In this document: piece by piece, positions 17,101 through 26,848 of the stretch
Layout: every line of letters starts with the position of its first letter
How positions within the stretch are numbered: the first letter of the stretch is position 1
Source of the DNA: Secundilactobacillus kimchicus JCM 15530
Lineage (GTDB): Bacteria > Bacillota > Bacilli > Lactobacillales > Lactobacillaceae
Length of the DNA stretch: 64,000 bases
Direction of reading: 5' to 3'
NCBI RefSeq assembly: GCF_001433995.1
Contig: NZ_AZCX01000002.1
Coordinates: 248,001 to 312,000 of the forward strand
Notes under the pieces: model-generated
What the model was told of the DNA's origin: nothing
The model's input: only the letters and a program-made list of their open reading frames with translations
Databases searched by the model: none
Program-made: the position numbers and the translations under genes

Positions 17101-17791
17101 ATTAACTTCTCCTCTGCAATCCTACGGTAATCAGGCCTCTTTTTCTCGGAGGACTGCGGCAACCTACCCATCTAAGAGTGCTGTCATTGGACTGATTTCA
17201 GCCGCTTTGGGGTATCAGCGGACTGATCCGCGTATTCAAGCATTAAATGAGCTAGCTTTTGCAGTTCGAATTGATCAGCCTGGTCGAACACTGACGGATT
17301 TCCAAACAGTTGAATGGAAGAAAAACACACGAAAAGTGACATATCGTGATTATCTTCAAGACGCGGTTTTTGTTGTTGCCTTTGAAGGTGATGACGAGCA
17401 AATCGAGAAAATTTCAGATGCGTTGAGGCACCCAGTTTATCAATTATATTTAGGCCGGCGGGCTAACGTACCAGCTGGACCACTAAGTTTAACAATTCAT
17501 AGAAACAGTCAGCCTGTTGATGTGCTGAAAAAATTGAAATGGCAGGCATCGACGTGGTATAAGAAACGCCAGCATGAGGAGACCATTACTGTTGAATTAA
17601 TTGCGGATGCAAAATTGTTGCCTAATCAGCATGAAGACTTAGCCAAGGATCGCGTTATTTCATTTGATCAACGGAATCGTCAGCTTGACTACCGGCCGGT
17701 TGTACAAGAATTTATTTTGCTGAAAAATGACACATTCACGGCTGACTCAACTTTTCATGAAGGCAGCCATGATGCAATCGAAGGTGTATAG
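17081..17791 (+). CDS. cas5e: Cas5e (CasD), crRNA 5'-handle binding subunit
   Basis: A 236-residue RAMP protein that caps the crRNA 5' handle. It starts with the Cas5 signature TLTLRLTSPLQSYGNQASF and the R-R-T-A-T-Y-P-S-K-S-A-V-I-G-L segment typical of type I-E Cas5. I chose the ATG at 17081, within the end of cas7e, because the protein begins at the family's usual residue; the open frame extends upstream to 17054 without homology. Its partner handle in this locus is GTGATCC plus one base. Confidence 0.95.
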   Translation: MKTLTLRLTSPLQSYGNQASFSRRTAATYPSKSAVIGLISAALGYQRTDPRIQALNELAFAVRIDQPGRTLTDFQTVEWKKNTRKVTYRDYLQDAVFVVAFEGDDEQIEKISDALRHPVYQLYLGRRANVPAGPLSLTIHRNSQPVDVLKKLKWQASTWYKKRQHEETITVELIADAKLLPNQHEDLAKDRVISFDQRNRQLDYRPVVQEFILLKNDTFTADSTFHEGSHDAIEGV

Positions 17792-17802
17792 GGGGAAATG
17801 CG

Positions 17803-18474
17803 ATGTATTTATCTAGAATTAAAATCGATACAGAAAATCGCCAAAAAATCCGACCGTTAACCCACCTAGGTGCGTATCATGATTGGGTGGAAAAGAGCTT
17901 TCCGGCAGAGATTGAGGCAGGCGTTAGACGGCGGCACTTGTGGCGAATTGATCCATTGTATGGTGAATTATACCTAATGGTGCTAAGTGAAGAAAAACCA
18001 TCGTTGAAGGAGTTTTCGAAGTATGGTGTAGAAAATACTTTCCTTTCGAAATCCTATGACCACTTGCTCACCTCAATCAAAGTCGGCCAAGTGCTTCGGT
18101 TTAGAGTGACCGCGAATCCCACCTATGCTGACCCGCAGCCTGGTAAAGAGAGGGGGAAGGTTTATCCTCACGTCACTATTGAACAGCAACGTCATTGGTT
18201 AATTAAAAAATCAGCAAATGCTGGTTTTGAGATTATGACGCGAACAAATGACATGATACCGGATGCAGATGATCAATATTTGTTTGACATTGTACATCGG
18301 GATCATCCAGTGCTCAATCGGAAAGGTAATCGTGTTGTTCATTTGAGTAGAGTGACTTTCGAAGGGATACTCAAAGTGACTGATTCTGACGTGTTTCGGC
18401 AAATGTTAATTCAAGGATTGGGCCGAGAAAAGGCCTTTGGGATGGGACTTATGACAGTTTTATCTGAGGTGTGA
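17803..18474 (+). CDS. cas6e: Cas6e (CasE), crRNA-processing endoribonuclease
   Basis: A 223-residue RAMP endoribonuclease that cuts the repeat hairpin to release crRNA. The N-terminal YLSRIKIDTENR with a catalytic-type His in LTHLGAYHDWVEKSFP, and the C-terminal glycine-rich loop LIQGLGREKAFGMGLMTV, are family hallmarks. It should accept all repeat variants in this locus, because each keeps a 6-bp stem. It starts 11 bases after cas5e behind GGGGG and ends 3 bases before cas1. Confidence 0.95.
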   Translation: MYLSRIKIDTENRQKIRPLTHLGAYHDWVEKSFPAEIEAGVRRRHLWRIDPLYGELYLMVLSEEKPSLKEFSKYGVENTFLSKSYDHLLTSIKVGQVLRFRVTANPTYADPQPGKERGKVYPHVTIEQQRHWLIKKSANAGFEIMTRTNDMIPDADDQYLFDIVHRDHPVLNRKGNRVVHLSRVTFEGILKVTDSDVFRQMLIQGLGREKAFGMGLMTVLSEV

Positions 18475-19416
<942 letters not shown>

Positions 19417-19419
19417 ACC

Positions 19420-20319
19420 ATGATTGTGATTACATTAAGTAAGGTACCACCATCGTTACGCGGTGATCTGACGAAGTGGTACCAAGAAGTCCAAACGGGA
19501 GTTTATGTCGGTAATGTGAATGCTAAGGTTCGAGACCAAGTCTGGGAGCGGATTATTAGAGATATCGGTTCGGGGCAAGCGGTCATGGTTTACAATGCTC
19601 AAAACGAATTAGGTTATCAATTTCGAACAACCAGGACTGATCATGAAATTGTCGATTTTGATGGGATTCCGCTTCTAAAGAGGCTCAATCAAGTAAAATC
19701 GCCTAGCTCTAAAAAGTTAGGCTTCAGTGATGCAGCCAAATTCCATCGGATTAAGATGTATTCTAAGCGGTCAAAGAAGTCAAAAGCTTACCAGGTTAAA
19801 ATGCCGTTATTTGTGGCAGTTGATGTTGAGACGACCGGATTAGATCTTACAAAAGATGATTTAATTTCCATTGGAGCCATTAAAAAAGGCGAAGATGGGG
19901 AATTAAAGAAACTTTCTCTATTGATCCAGACAGACCGGGTTATTTCGCCTGAAATAACAAAATTAACCGGGTTATCTACTGAAATACTTGAGAAAAAAGG
20001 TGTTTCACTTCAAGTAGCGTTAACTCGCTTCCTTGAATTTATTGATGATGCACCATTAGTGGGTTATAACTTACAATTTGATGATGCTTTTTTGTCTAAG
20101 AGTCTAAAGCTAGTCCAAGAAAAAACGCTACACAATCAAATGATTGATTTATTGCCGATTGTCAAAAAGAGGAATCGCTTTATTGATAATTATAGGTTGA
20201 GTACGGTTTTGGCTGAATATGATATTACAAATTCTACCCCGCACCATGCGGATTCGGATGCTGAAGCAACTTTTGCCTTAGCGGAGAAGCTCATAGAAAA
20301 TCAAGACTTAATTTTTTGA
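19420..20319 (+). CDS. cas2: Cas2e fused to a DnaQ-like 3'-5' exonuclease
   Basis: A 299-residue fusion. Residues 1-95 are Cas2e (MIVITLSKVPPSLRGDL, VYVGNVNAKVRDQVWERI), the structural partner of Cas1. A basic linker (about 100-128) leads to a DEDDh exonuclease domain with D135 and E137 (VAVDVETTG), D221 (LQFDDAFL), and H275 and D280 (HHADSDAEAT). All catalytic residues are present. Such fusions are known in some type I-E systems, where the exonuclease trims the PAM side of prespacers. It is the last gene before the array 1 leader. Confidence 0.95.
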   Translation: MIVITLSKVPPSLRGDLTKWYQEVQTGVYVGNVNAKVRDQVWERIIRDIGSGQAVMVYNAQNELGYQFRTTRTDHEIVDFDGIPLLKRLNQVKSPSSKKLGFSDAAKFHRIKMYSKRSKKSKAYQVKMPLFVAVDVETTGLDLTKDDLISIGAIKKGEDGELKKLSLLIQTDRVISPEITKLTGLSTEILEKKGVSLQVALTRFLEFIDDAPLVGYNLQFDDAFLSKSLKLVQEKTLHNQMIDLLPIVKKRNRFIDNYRLSTVLAEYDITNSTPHHADSDAEATFALAEKLIENQDLIF

Positions 20320-20438
20320 GAAAATAGTTAAATTGAGAGTGTTGATTTAATAACAGATTATCTTGCTGAATCAAAGAAAGTCATGAAAAAATGGTATTTG
20401 GGATTTTGGAAATGTTGATAGGCCGGGGATCTTTTACT
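20320..20438 (+). promoter_or_regulatory. Leader of CRISPR array 1
   Basis: An AT-rich 119-bp stretch between cas2 and the first repeat, ending in CTTTTACT. Leaders of arrays 2 and 3 end similarly (TTTTTACT, GTTTACT). It should hold the array promoter and integration signals. I see no clear -35/-10 pair, but TTGATAG near 20416 lies where the other leaders have GTTAAAAT or GTTAAACT. Confidence 0.6.
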
Positions 20439-21198
20439 GTACTCTCTGCATGCGCAGAGGTGATCCCATGACCTCCGAAGAGTTCTTTGCCCTATCAACG
20501 TACTCTCTGCATGCGCAGAGGTGATCCCTGGTTTGGTAATGTAAAAAAATCCTTAAATGAGTACTCTCTGCATGCGCAGAGGTGATCCCTTCACGCAGAT
20601 GCAGTATTACGACTACGATAAGTACTCTCTGCATGCGCAGAGGTGATCCTACGATTCGGGTGGTCCGATCGGATAAGACGAAGTACTCTCTGCATGCGCA
20701 GAGGTGATCCCGTGAAGACGGCTACCCAGAAGCTCAAAGAGTAGTACTCTCTGCATGCGCAGAGGTGATCCCATCTATTTGTCGGATAAGACCGGGTTAA
20801 CGTCGTACTCTCTGCATGCGCAGAGGTGATCCCAATTACCAACGTCGCCATCGCAAATCAAACCAGTACTCTCTGCATGCGCAGAGGTGATCCTGGTAGT
20901 GCCGACTCGGACACTACTGAGAAAATGTACTCTCTGCATGCGCAGAGGTGATCCCACAAGACCGAAATTAAGCTTGTGGGTAGTGCCGTACTCTCTGCAT
21001 GCGCAGAGGTGATCCTCGACCAAATCTTTTCCGGCACGGTTTCGTAGTGTACTCTCTGCATGCGCAGAGGTGATCCTGACAAATAGAATTACAGAAATAT
21101 CTAGGATAGGTACTCTCTGCATGCGCAGAGGTGATCCCACGTCGTCAACGTCAATTGCGCCCGCTCGTCGGTAGTCTCCGCATGTGCAAAGGTGATCC
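20439..21198 (+). CRISPR. CRISPR array 1, type I-E, 12 intact repeats plus degenerate repeat 13
   Basis: Repeats of 28 bp start at 20439 and recur every 61 bp to 21110, with 33-bp spacers. The 13th at 21171 has changed (GTAGTCTCCGCATGTGCAAA...). Each repeat reads GTACT, then the stem CTCTGC/GCAGAG with loop ATGC, then GTGATCC. The base after GATCC is C or T in every case, so the 29th position is probably PAM-derived, as in type I-E acquisition. Leader and cas genes lie to the left, and decay lies to the right, as expected for the oldest end. Confidence 0.98.
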
Positions 21199-21385
21199 GG
21201 AACCGCGGCAGACCATTGTTTTAGGATTCAACGATAGATTCCGCACACACGCAAAGGTGATTTCAGGTCACAAATTGTGTACTATAGTGGTAGTAAGTTT
21301 TCTCCTAACGCACGGCCGTAATCTCAACTCAGACGCAACGGTTCAACCAATTCCAATGTATTCTCTGCATATGCGGAGGTGGCTT
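21199..21385 (+). repeat. Decayed distal end of array 1
   Basis: Repeat-like remnants lie near 21234 (TTCCGCACACACGC...GTGATTTC), near 21297 (TTTTCTCCTAACGC) and at 21358 (GTATTCTCTGCATATGCGG), still about 61 bp apart. The same series of remnants follows array 2 at 23820-23969, showing the two array ends share ancestry. Confidence 0.75.
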
Positions 21386-21389
21386 CCAC

Positions 21390-21425
21390 ATCATTTCGAT
21401 AGTCGAGCATTCGACTTTAAATGAT
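21390..21425. repeat. Dyad between array 1 end and Fic pseudogene
   Basis: ATCATTT and AAATGAT flank GTCGA and TCGAC, a two-part inverted repeat with a short loop. The same dyad recurs at 23974-24008 upstream of the intact Fic gene. It lacks a T run, so it looks more like an operator or RNA structure than a terminator. Confidence 0.5.
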
Positions 21426-21477
21426 AATCGGCCTACAGATGCCATCATCTGTCGTAAACGAACTGGAGGAATGTTTA

Positions 21478-22297
21478 GTGCCAAAAGAGGATATGCAAAT
21501 GCAGCTTCGGCGGCTCACTGCTCTCAAAACAGAAATGGCCAATTTCGGCCGTTGTCGAAACAGCAGGTACGCCAATTAGAAAAAGAGACCCGAATTGAAC
21601 ACGTTTGGTCCTCGAACGCAATTGAGGGGAATCATTTAGACCGTTTTGAGACAGCGTCCATTCTGAATACTGGTGTTACCGTTCACGGTGCATCGGTTAA
21701 AGATATTAAACATTAGACTTAAACCAGGCCTACGAGTACATGATGTCTTTAGCCTCTCAAAAAGAACCCCTGACTCAAACGACCATCCGTGATTTAAATC
21801 GTATCGTTACCATGCAGACTGCTCCAGACAAATCTGAGGTGGGAGTTTATCGTGCGGTTAGTGTCTGGCTAAACGGTCTAGAAAATCACCCATACCTTGA
21901 CCCAATGAACATACGGCCGAGTATAGATCGACTCATTGAGTGGGCTAATGCGAATCAGGAGAAATTACACCCGGTTGTTTATGCCGCAGACTTTCATTTG
22001 CGGTTTGTTGCAATTCGCCCATTTATTGACGGTAATGGTCGGACAGCCCGCTTACTAATGAATTTCGCCTTGGCACAATCAGGACACCAAGTCAGCAACG
22101 TTCAACCCGTTCGTCAAGAGCGATACACGTACATGGATCGACTAGAGCAAGCCAGAAGCGGTGATGAGCACGCTTTCGACCAGTTAATTGTAGGCTACGC
22201 TGAGGCTGAGTTAAAGCGTCGGATTGAGACGCTAAAGCTGAGTGAAAAAAGTATTCGCAAAGCTGAAAGTGAAACACGTTTTGACGAAAAAAATTAG
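21478..22297 (+). pseudogene. Fic-domain gene, broken copy 1
   Basis: A diverged copy of the intact Fic gene at 24055-24933, with the same GTG start and GGAGG site. Two lesions are visible by alignment to the intact copy. One is a one-base loss near 21540 (ATGGCCAATTTCGG against ATGGACCGATTTCGG). The other is a four-base loss near 21710 that gives an early TAG. The class II inhibitory motif (SSNAIEGN) and the active loop (changed to RPFIDGNGRTAR, with H replaced by R) are still readable in pieces. Loss of the catalytic His adds to the evidence of decay. Confidence 0.88.
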
Positions 22298-22960
22298 ACT
22301 GATGATCCTAATTCCGATTTTCATTAATTTAAGATCGATAACAGGTGTAACTTTAAATGGACGCAACTAAAATGCGTTTCGGTATTTCTGGAGATATTCC
22401 CATTGTCGTTTCAGACTACTGACCAATATAGGAAACCTCAATTGAAATTCTTAAAGCATTGGTTTCAACAACAAATTTTGGCTGGTATAGTGATTCTTTT
22501 GATCTATACTTAAATTCTGAGGAAAAATTTATCGCACGTTAGAGGGGTGGGGAGCGAGAATCATTTCTCAAAAAAGGATAGCATCCAGACATTAAGACTT
22601 AAATTAATGGTTCTCAGTTCCTGAGTATTGGTGGTATTAGTAATGGTGATAGGAAGCATCACAGTGCATCTTGAGGAGTATCATGAATTTTAGGGAAAGA
22701 ATCAACTAACAGTATCCCGCCCACAGTTATTATTAAGTTAGCATTGTTTGAACGGGATCGACAAGAAAATAAGATCAGGTTTTTAAAAACTTGGAAAAAC
22801 AGAGACCGACTCAAATGACAGGGAGACTTTGATATCCTGGTAAAACGTCAAAAGATTAAGCTGATTAAGAACTTTACCAACGTGTTTGTTGCGTACGGCG
22901 AAAGTAATTAAAAATGCTCATTGGAGATTTGAAAATACTGTTAAAATAGAATTAGTTTAC
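22298..22960 (+). other. Decayed intergenic DNA and leader of the mini-array
   Basis: No intact gene is seen. Much of the stretch aligns with 24934-25417 downstream of the second Fic gene, for example GTCAAAAGATTAAGCTGATTAAG and the final leader GGAGATTTG...CTGTTAAAAT...TTAGTTTAC. Broken coding-like segments near 22357-22550 suggest a former gene that I could not identify. The last 40 bases, with GTTAAAAT as a likely -10, act as leader to the repeat at 22961. Confidence 0.6.
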
Positions 22961-23049
22961 GTACTCTCCGCACCTGCGGAGGTGATCCTAAATTCGGCTA
23001 AACCGGGATTTTGAGGTCATAGTACTCTCCGCACCTGCGGAGGAGAATT
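22961..23049 (+). CRISPR. Two-repeat mini-array (array 2a)
   Basis: A full repeat at 22961-22988 (stem CTCCGC/GCGGAG, loop ACCT) is followed by one 33-bp spacer (22989-23021) and a second repeat from 23022. The second repeat keeps the stem but loses the GTGATCC handle (GGAGAATTC instead). A leader resembling that of array 3 precedes it. It is either the stub of a deleted array or a single-spacer unit. Confidence 0.85.
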
Positions 23050-23392
23050 CTAATGATCTGGCGTCTCAATTTTTTACTTTGCATCTGAAGCGTCTAGAAA
23101 GTCGTTTTTTGTCATAGCAAATTAATGCTGTTTGATGCTGGTTTTAATTTCTCAGCCGTTCGTTTCAGGGCAGAAAAAGCTAGGTATACTTGGCCCCGAT
23201 TAATTAAAGCGCAACGTAAAGATTTGACGAGATTTGACCAAAATTCATATTATTTGTTGGGTATTTTTTTGCCGATTACGGTTAAAATGAAAGTGTGTAT
23301 TTATTATTGAATTATTTTACTCGCTGACGGAAACTAATGAAAAATTAGTGTCAGGGTAATCTAAAAGGGTATTAAACCGCCGATTTTTTACT
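23050..23392 (+). other. Leader region of array 2b with no intact gene
   Basis: An AT-rich stretch in which I see no convincing coding region; a 61-codon frame at 23125 has no ribosome site. It includes a hairpin CTGAC...CTAAT/ATTAG...GTCAG at 23323-23355 and ends in GATTTTTTACT, matching the array 1 leader end. Confidence 0.5.
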
Positions 23393-23969
23393 GTACTCTC
23401 TGCACCCGCAGAGGTGATCCCAAGCTACCCAAATGGCGGCATTGCCAAAGGTCGTACTCTCTGCACCCGCAGAGGTGATCCTATATTCTTGTTTGAAATA
23501 ATCGGCCGGAATTGGTACTCTCTGCACCCGCAGAGGTGATCCTTTCCAGCACTATCAAATCACAGAACAAGGTACGTACTCTCTGCACCCGCAGAGGTGA
23601 TCCTGTGACTGGTCAATGGCAGCTTGCTTGGCGTCAGTACTCTCTGCACCCGCAGAGGTGATCCTACAATCGATCTGAGTTGGATAGCGATTCGACAGTA
23701 CTCTCTGCACCCGCAGAGGTGATCCTCATCTTCTTGACTGGTTCGTTATACCCAAAAGGTACTCTCTGCAGGCGCAGAGGTGGTCCTAATCCGTGACAGT
23801 GGTTTTTAGAAAAATTTGCGTACTCTCCGCCTGCGCAGAGATGGTTTCAAGTCACATATTGTGTACTATAATAAATGTAAGTTTTCTCTGAACGTACAGG
23901 GTTGATTTCAACTCTAATGACACGATTCGTACAATTTTAACGTAGTTTCCGCACCAGCGGAGGTGGCTT
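23393..23969 (+). CRISPR. CRISPR array 2b, seven good repeats plus decayed tail
   Basis: Repeats start at 23393 and recur every 61 bp to 23759. The stem is CTCTGC/GCAGAG and the loop is ACCC in the first six; the seventh has loop AGGC and GTGGTCC. Decayed repeats follow at 23820 (CTCCGCCTGCGCAGAG), 23881 and 23942, in exact 61-bp register. The tail aligns with the decayed end of array 1. The first spacer base is C or T throughout the intact part. Confidence 0.95.
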
Positions 23970-23973
23970 TCAA

Positions 23974-24008
23974 ATCATTTTGATAGTCGGACATCGACTT
24001 TAAATGAT
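23974..24008. repeat. Dyad upstream of the intact Fic gene
   Basis: ATCATTT and AAATGAT with inner GTCG/CGAC, the counterpart of 21390-21425. Conservation in both copies, despite decay around it, suggests a function such as an operator for the Fic gene or the 3' end of the array transcript. Confidence 0.45.
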
Positions 24009-24054
24009 AATCGGCCTACAGATGTCATAATTGAACGAATTGGAGGAATGTTTA

Positions 24055-24933
24055 GTGCCAAAAGGGGATATGCAAACACTGCTTCGACGGATAACTGCTC
24101 TCAAAACAGAAATGGACCGATTTCGGCCATTGTCGCAACAGCAGGTGCGTCAATTAGAAAAAGAGACCCGAATTGAACACGTCTGGTCCTCAAACGCTAT
24201 CGAAGGGAATCGTTTAGATCAGTTCGAGGCAGCTTCCATTTTGAATACTGGCGTTACCGTGCACGGTGCATCGGTCAAAGATATTCTAGAAACGTTAGAC
24301 TTAAACGAAGCCTATGAGTACATGATGTCTTTAGCCTCTAAAAAAGAGCCTCTGACTCAAACGACCGTCCGAGATTTAAATCGTATTGTTACCTTGCAGA
24401 CCACATCAGACAAATCTGAGGCGGGCGTCTATCGTGCGGTTAGCGTTTGGCCAAACGGTTTAGAAAATCATCCATATGTTAGTCCAATAAATATTCGGCC
24501 AAGTATGGATCAGCTTATTGAGTGGGCCAATAAAAATCAAGGGAAATTGCACCCGGTTATTTATGCTGCTGATTTACATCTTCGGTTTGTTGCGATTCAT
24601 CCGTTTATCGATGGTAATGGTCGAACGGCTCGGCTACTAATGAATCTTGCCTTGGCCCAATCAGGATATCCAGTCATCAACATTCAACCAGACCGCCAAG
24701 AGCGATATGCGTACATGGATCGATTAGAACGAGCCAGAAGTGGTGATGCGCAAGCTTTTGAACAGCTAATTGCGAACTATGTTGAGGCTGAATTAAAGCG
24801 TCGGATCGAAACGCTTAAGTTGGATGAAAAAAATATTCGCGAAGCTGAAAATGAAAAACGTTTACCTGAGAAAAATTCGACCAATTATCCTAATTCAGAT
24901 TTCAACCAACCCAAACCATTTTCAGATCGATAA
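24055..24933 (+). CDS. Fic-domain protein, class II (AMP-transferase or related)
   Basis: A 292-residue cytosolic enzyme. An N-terminal inhibitory helix carries S46-N-A-I-E50-G51 (the SxxxEG motif), marking class II Fic proteins that self-inhibit. The catalytic loop is H182-PFIDGNGR-190, complete. A winged-helix-like end is not evident; the C terminus is charged and low in complexity. I chose GTG at 24055 because GGAGG stands 8 bases before it. The gene lies between CRISPR arrays 2b and 3, on the same strand, and is duplicated as a pseudogene between arrays 1 and 2. Its target is unknown. Confidence 0.88.
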   Translation: MPKGDMQTLLRRITALKTEMDRFRPLSQQQVRQLEKETRIEHVWSSNAIEGNRLDQFEAASILNTGVTVHGASVKDILETLDLNEAYEYMMSLASKKEPLTQTTVRDLNRIVTLQTTSDKSEAGVYRAVSVWPNGLENHPYVSPINIRPSMDQLIEWANKNQGKLHPVIYAADLHLRFVAIHPFIDGNGRTARLLMNLALAQSGYPVINIQPDRQERYAYMDRLERARSGDAQAFEQLIANYVEAELKRRIETLKLDEKNIREAENEKRLPEKNSTNYPNSDFNQPKPFSDR

Positions 24934-25417
24934 CGGGCTCTGGTTGGTATAGCGATGCTTTTGCCCCGTCTTAAATACTAATACAAATTTATTGTACTGT
25001 AGAGGGATGAGAGATAAGTCATTTCTCAAAAAGGACAGAGTTCAAACACGAAGATTTAAAATAATGGCTCATGTTTACAGTTTAGGATTGTCTCATTACT
25101 GGCGATAGGGAGTATCATAGCTAACTTTAAGAAGAATATTGAATCCCAGATATAGAGTGTGCTATCGTATCTTGTTTGCAGTTATTCTCAAGCTAGAGTT
25201 GATTAAACAGAAACGAAGAGAGCGAGACCAGCCTGTTTTGAAAACCTGGGAAATCAGAGACTGACTCAAATGATAAGGCGATTTTGATAACCAGGTAGAA
25301 CGTCAAAAGATTAAGCTGATTAAGTACGTAACTTAGGTGCTTGTTGCGTGCGACGAAAGTAATCGAAAAATGGTTCTTGGAAATTTAAGGATGCTGTTAA
25401 ACTAGGATTAGTTTACT
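24934..25417 (+). other. Decayed intergenic DNA and leader of array 3
   Basis: No intact gene. It aligns in blocks with 22298-22960 but lacks about 180 bases found there. Shared blocks include GGTATAG...GATTCTTTTG-like sequence, the GTCAAAAGATTAAGCTGATT block and the leader end. The last 40 bases (GGAAATTTAAGG, GTTAAACT, TTAGTTTACT) match the mini-array leader and are the likely array 3 promoter. Confidence 0.6.
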
Positions 25418-26848
25418 GTACTCTCCGCACATGCGGAGGTGATCCTTGAGATCCCTGTGGAAGCCCGGAACTCACTACGTACTCTCCGCACATGCGGAGG
25501 TGATCCTCTCATACTTGCGATACGTGTGCATCACTCGACGTACTCTCCGCACATGCGGAGGTGATCCCGGATCGTCCAGCCCTCGGAATAGAATCTTTTG
25601 GTACTCTCCGCACATGCGGAGGTGATCCCCGGTTTATTCAAGGCGGAATCATTACAAATGAGTACTCTCCGCACATGCGGAGGTGATCCTAGTACACTGT
25701 CTCCATGCCGTCATGATCACTTAGTACTCTCCGCACATGCGGAGGTGATCCTCTCGATGAGCTTACGCTGATTTTCCTCGAGAAGTACTCTCCGCACATG
25801 CGGAGGTGATCCCGCCACGACGGCTCCTGTGGTCGCCACACGAGGGTACTCTCCGCACATGCGGAGGTGATCCTAACAAAGTTTCTAAAAAAGATACGAA
25901 AAGTTGGTACTCTCCGCACATGCGGAGGTGATCCTAAGCTGGTCTTACATCTTCACTCATTTGATTAGTACTCTCCGCACATGCGGAGGTGATCCCTTTT
26001 TCTTCAAGTGATGGAGAATTAATCATTTGTACTCTCCGCACATGCGGAGGTGATCCTATCCTTGGCGCATGAGTTCCGGGTGCTCACCAGTACTCTCCGC
26101 ACATGCGGAGGTGATCCTAGCACCGGTGCTTGGTTCAAGATTGGTGACTGGTACTCTCCGCACATGCGGAGGTGATCCCTACCTTACAGTGCCGAAAGAC
26201 TGGTTAGGGAAGTACTCTCCGCACATGCGGAGGTGATCCTAAGCCGTCCGCGTCTACGGTGGCACCTTCCCCGTACTCTCCGCACATGCGGAGGTGATCC
26301 ATGAGAAAGGTATTTCAAATCTTCGGAAGCTACGTACTCTCCGCACATGCGGAGGTGATCCTTATTGTGGCTACTGAAACCGACAAGCGGTAATGTACTC
26401 TCCGCACATGCGGAGGTGATCCTCGATTAGCTCACCCTGAAATAATTTCGAGAAAGTACTCTCCGCACATGCGGAGGTGATCCCGTGGCATTTAACTATA
26501 ATATTTCCTACGAGATGTACTCTCCGCACATGCGGAGGTAATCCCGACCAGCTATCAGTCGAAGATTACCGTCAAACGTACTCTCCGCACATGCGGAGGT
26601 GATCCTTTGAAAGCGACCGTGGTGGAGATATCCTAAAGGTACTCTCCGCACATGCGGAGGTGATCCCGTGAAGCCCGCAAGGCTGGTGGGCGTACCAACG
26701 TACTCTCCGCATATGCGGAGGTGATCCCAGGATAAGGGAGTCCGATACCACAAGTGGTGCGTACTCTCCGCACCTGCAGAGGTAATCCCGGCCTGGAGGT
26801 CTTGCTGGTACCGGTTAAAACTACTCTCTGCATACGCAGAGGTGACCC
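25418..26848 (+). CRISPR. CRISPR array 3, 24 repeats and 23 spacers
   Basis: Repeats begin at 25418 and recur every 61 bp, with one 62-bp step at 25662-25724 and one 60-bp step at 26761-26821. The stem is CTCCGC/GCGGAG and the loop ACAT; the 22nd has loop ATAT. The last two, at 26761 (CACCTGCAGAGGTAATCC) and 26821 (CTACTCTCTGCATACG), are degenerate, marking the distal end. The base after GATCC is T or C in all but one unit (A at 26301). This is the longest array and lies farthest from cas. Confidence 0.98.

Noticed and set aside
20667-20804. Two array 1 spacers sharing CGGATAAGAC
   Set aside because: Ten shared bases are too few to claim a common source without a phage match.
20894-20987. 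Neighbouring spacers in array 1 sharing GGTAGTGCC
   Set aside because: If they were overlapping protospacers, the upstream bases would not give AAY; the 9-base match may be chance.
20434-21140. Open frames on the minus strand through array 1 reading GSPLRMQRV and ITSAHAEST repeats
   Set aside because: These are translations of the CRISPR repeats, with no ribosome sites.
23125-23310. 61-codon frame before array 2b
   Set aside because: No ribosome site or family likeness; it lies in a leader region.
23820-23969. A tracrRNA-like anti-repeat in the decayed array tail
   Set aside because: The remnants are in the same orientation and 61-bp register as the array, so they are old repeats; type I-E needs no tracrRNA.
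25689-26833. Minus-strand open frames in array 3 with repeated RITSACAEST and DHLRMCGEY motifs
   Set aside because: Again repeat translations, not a repeat protein.
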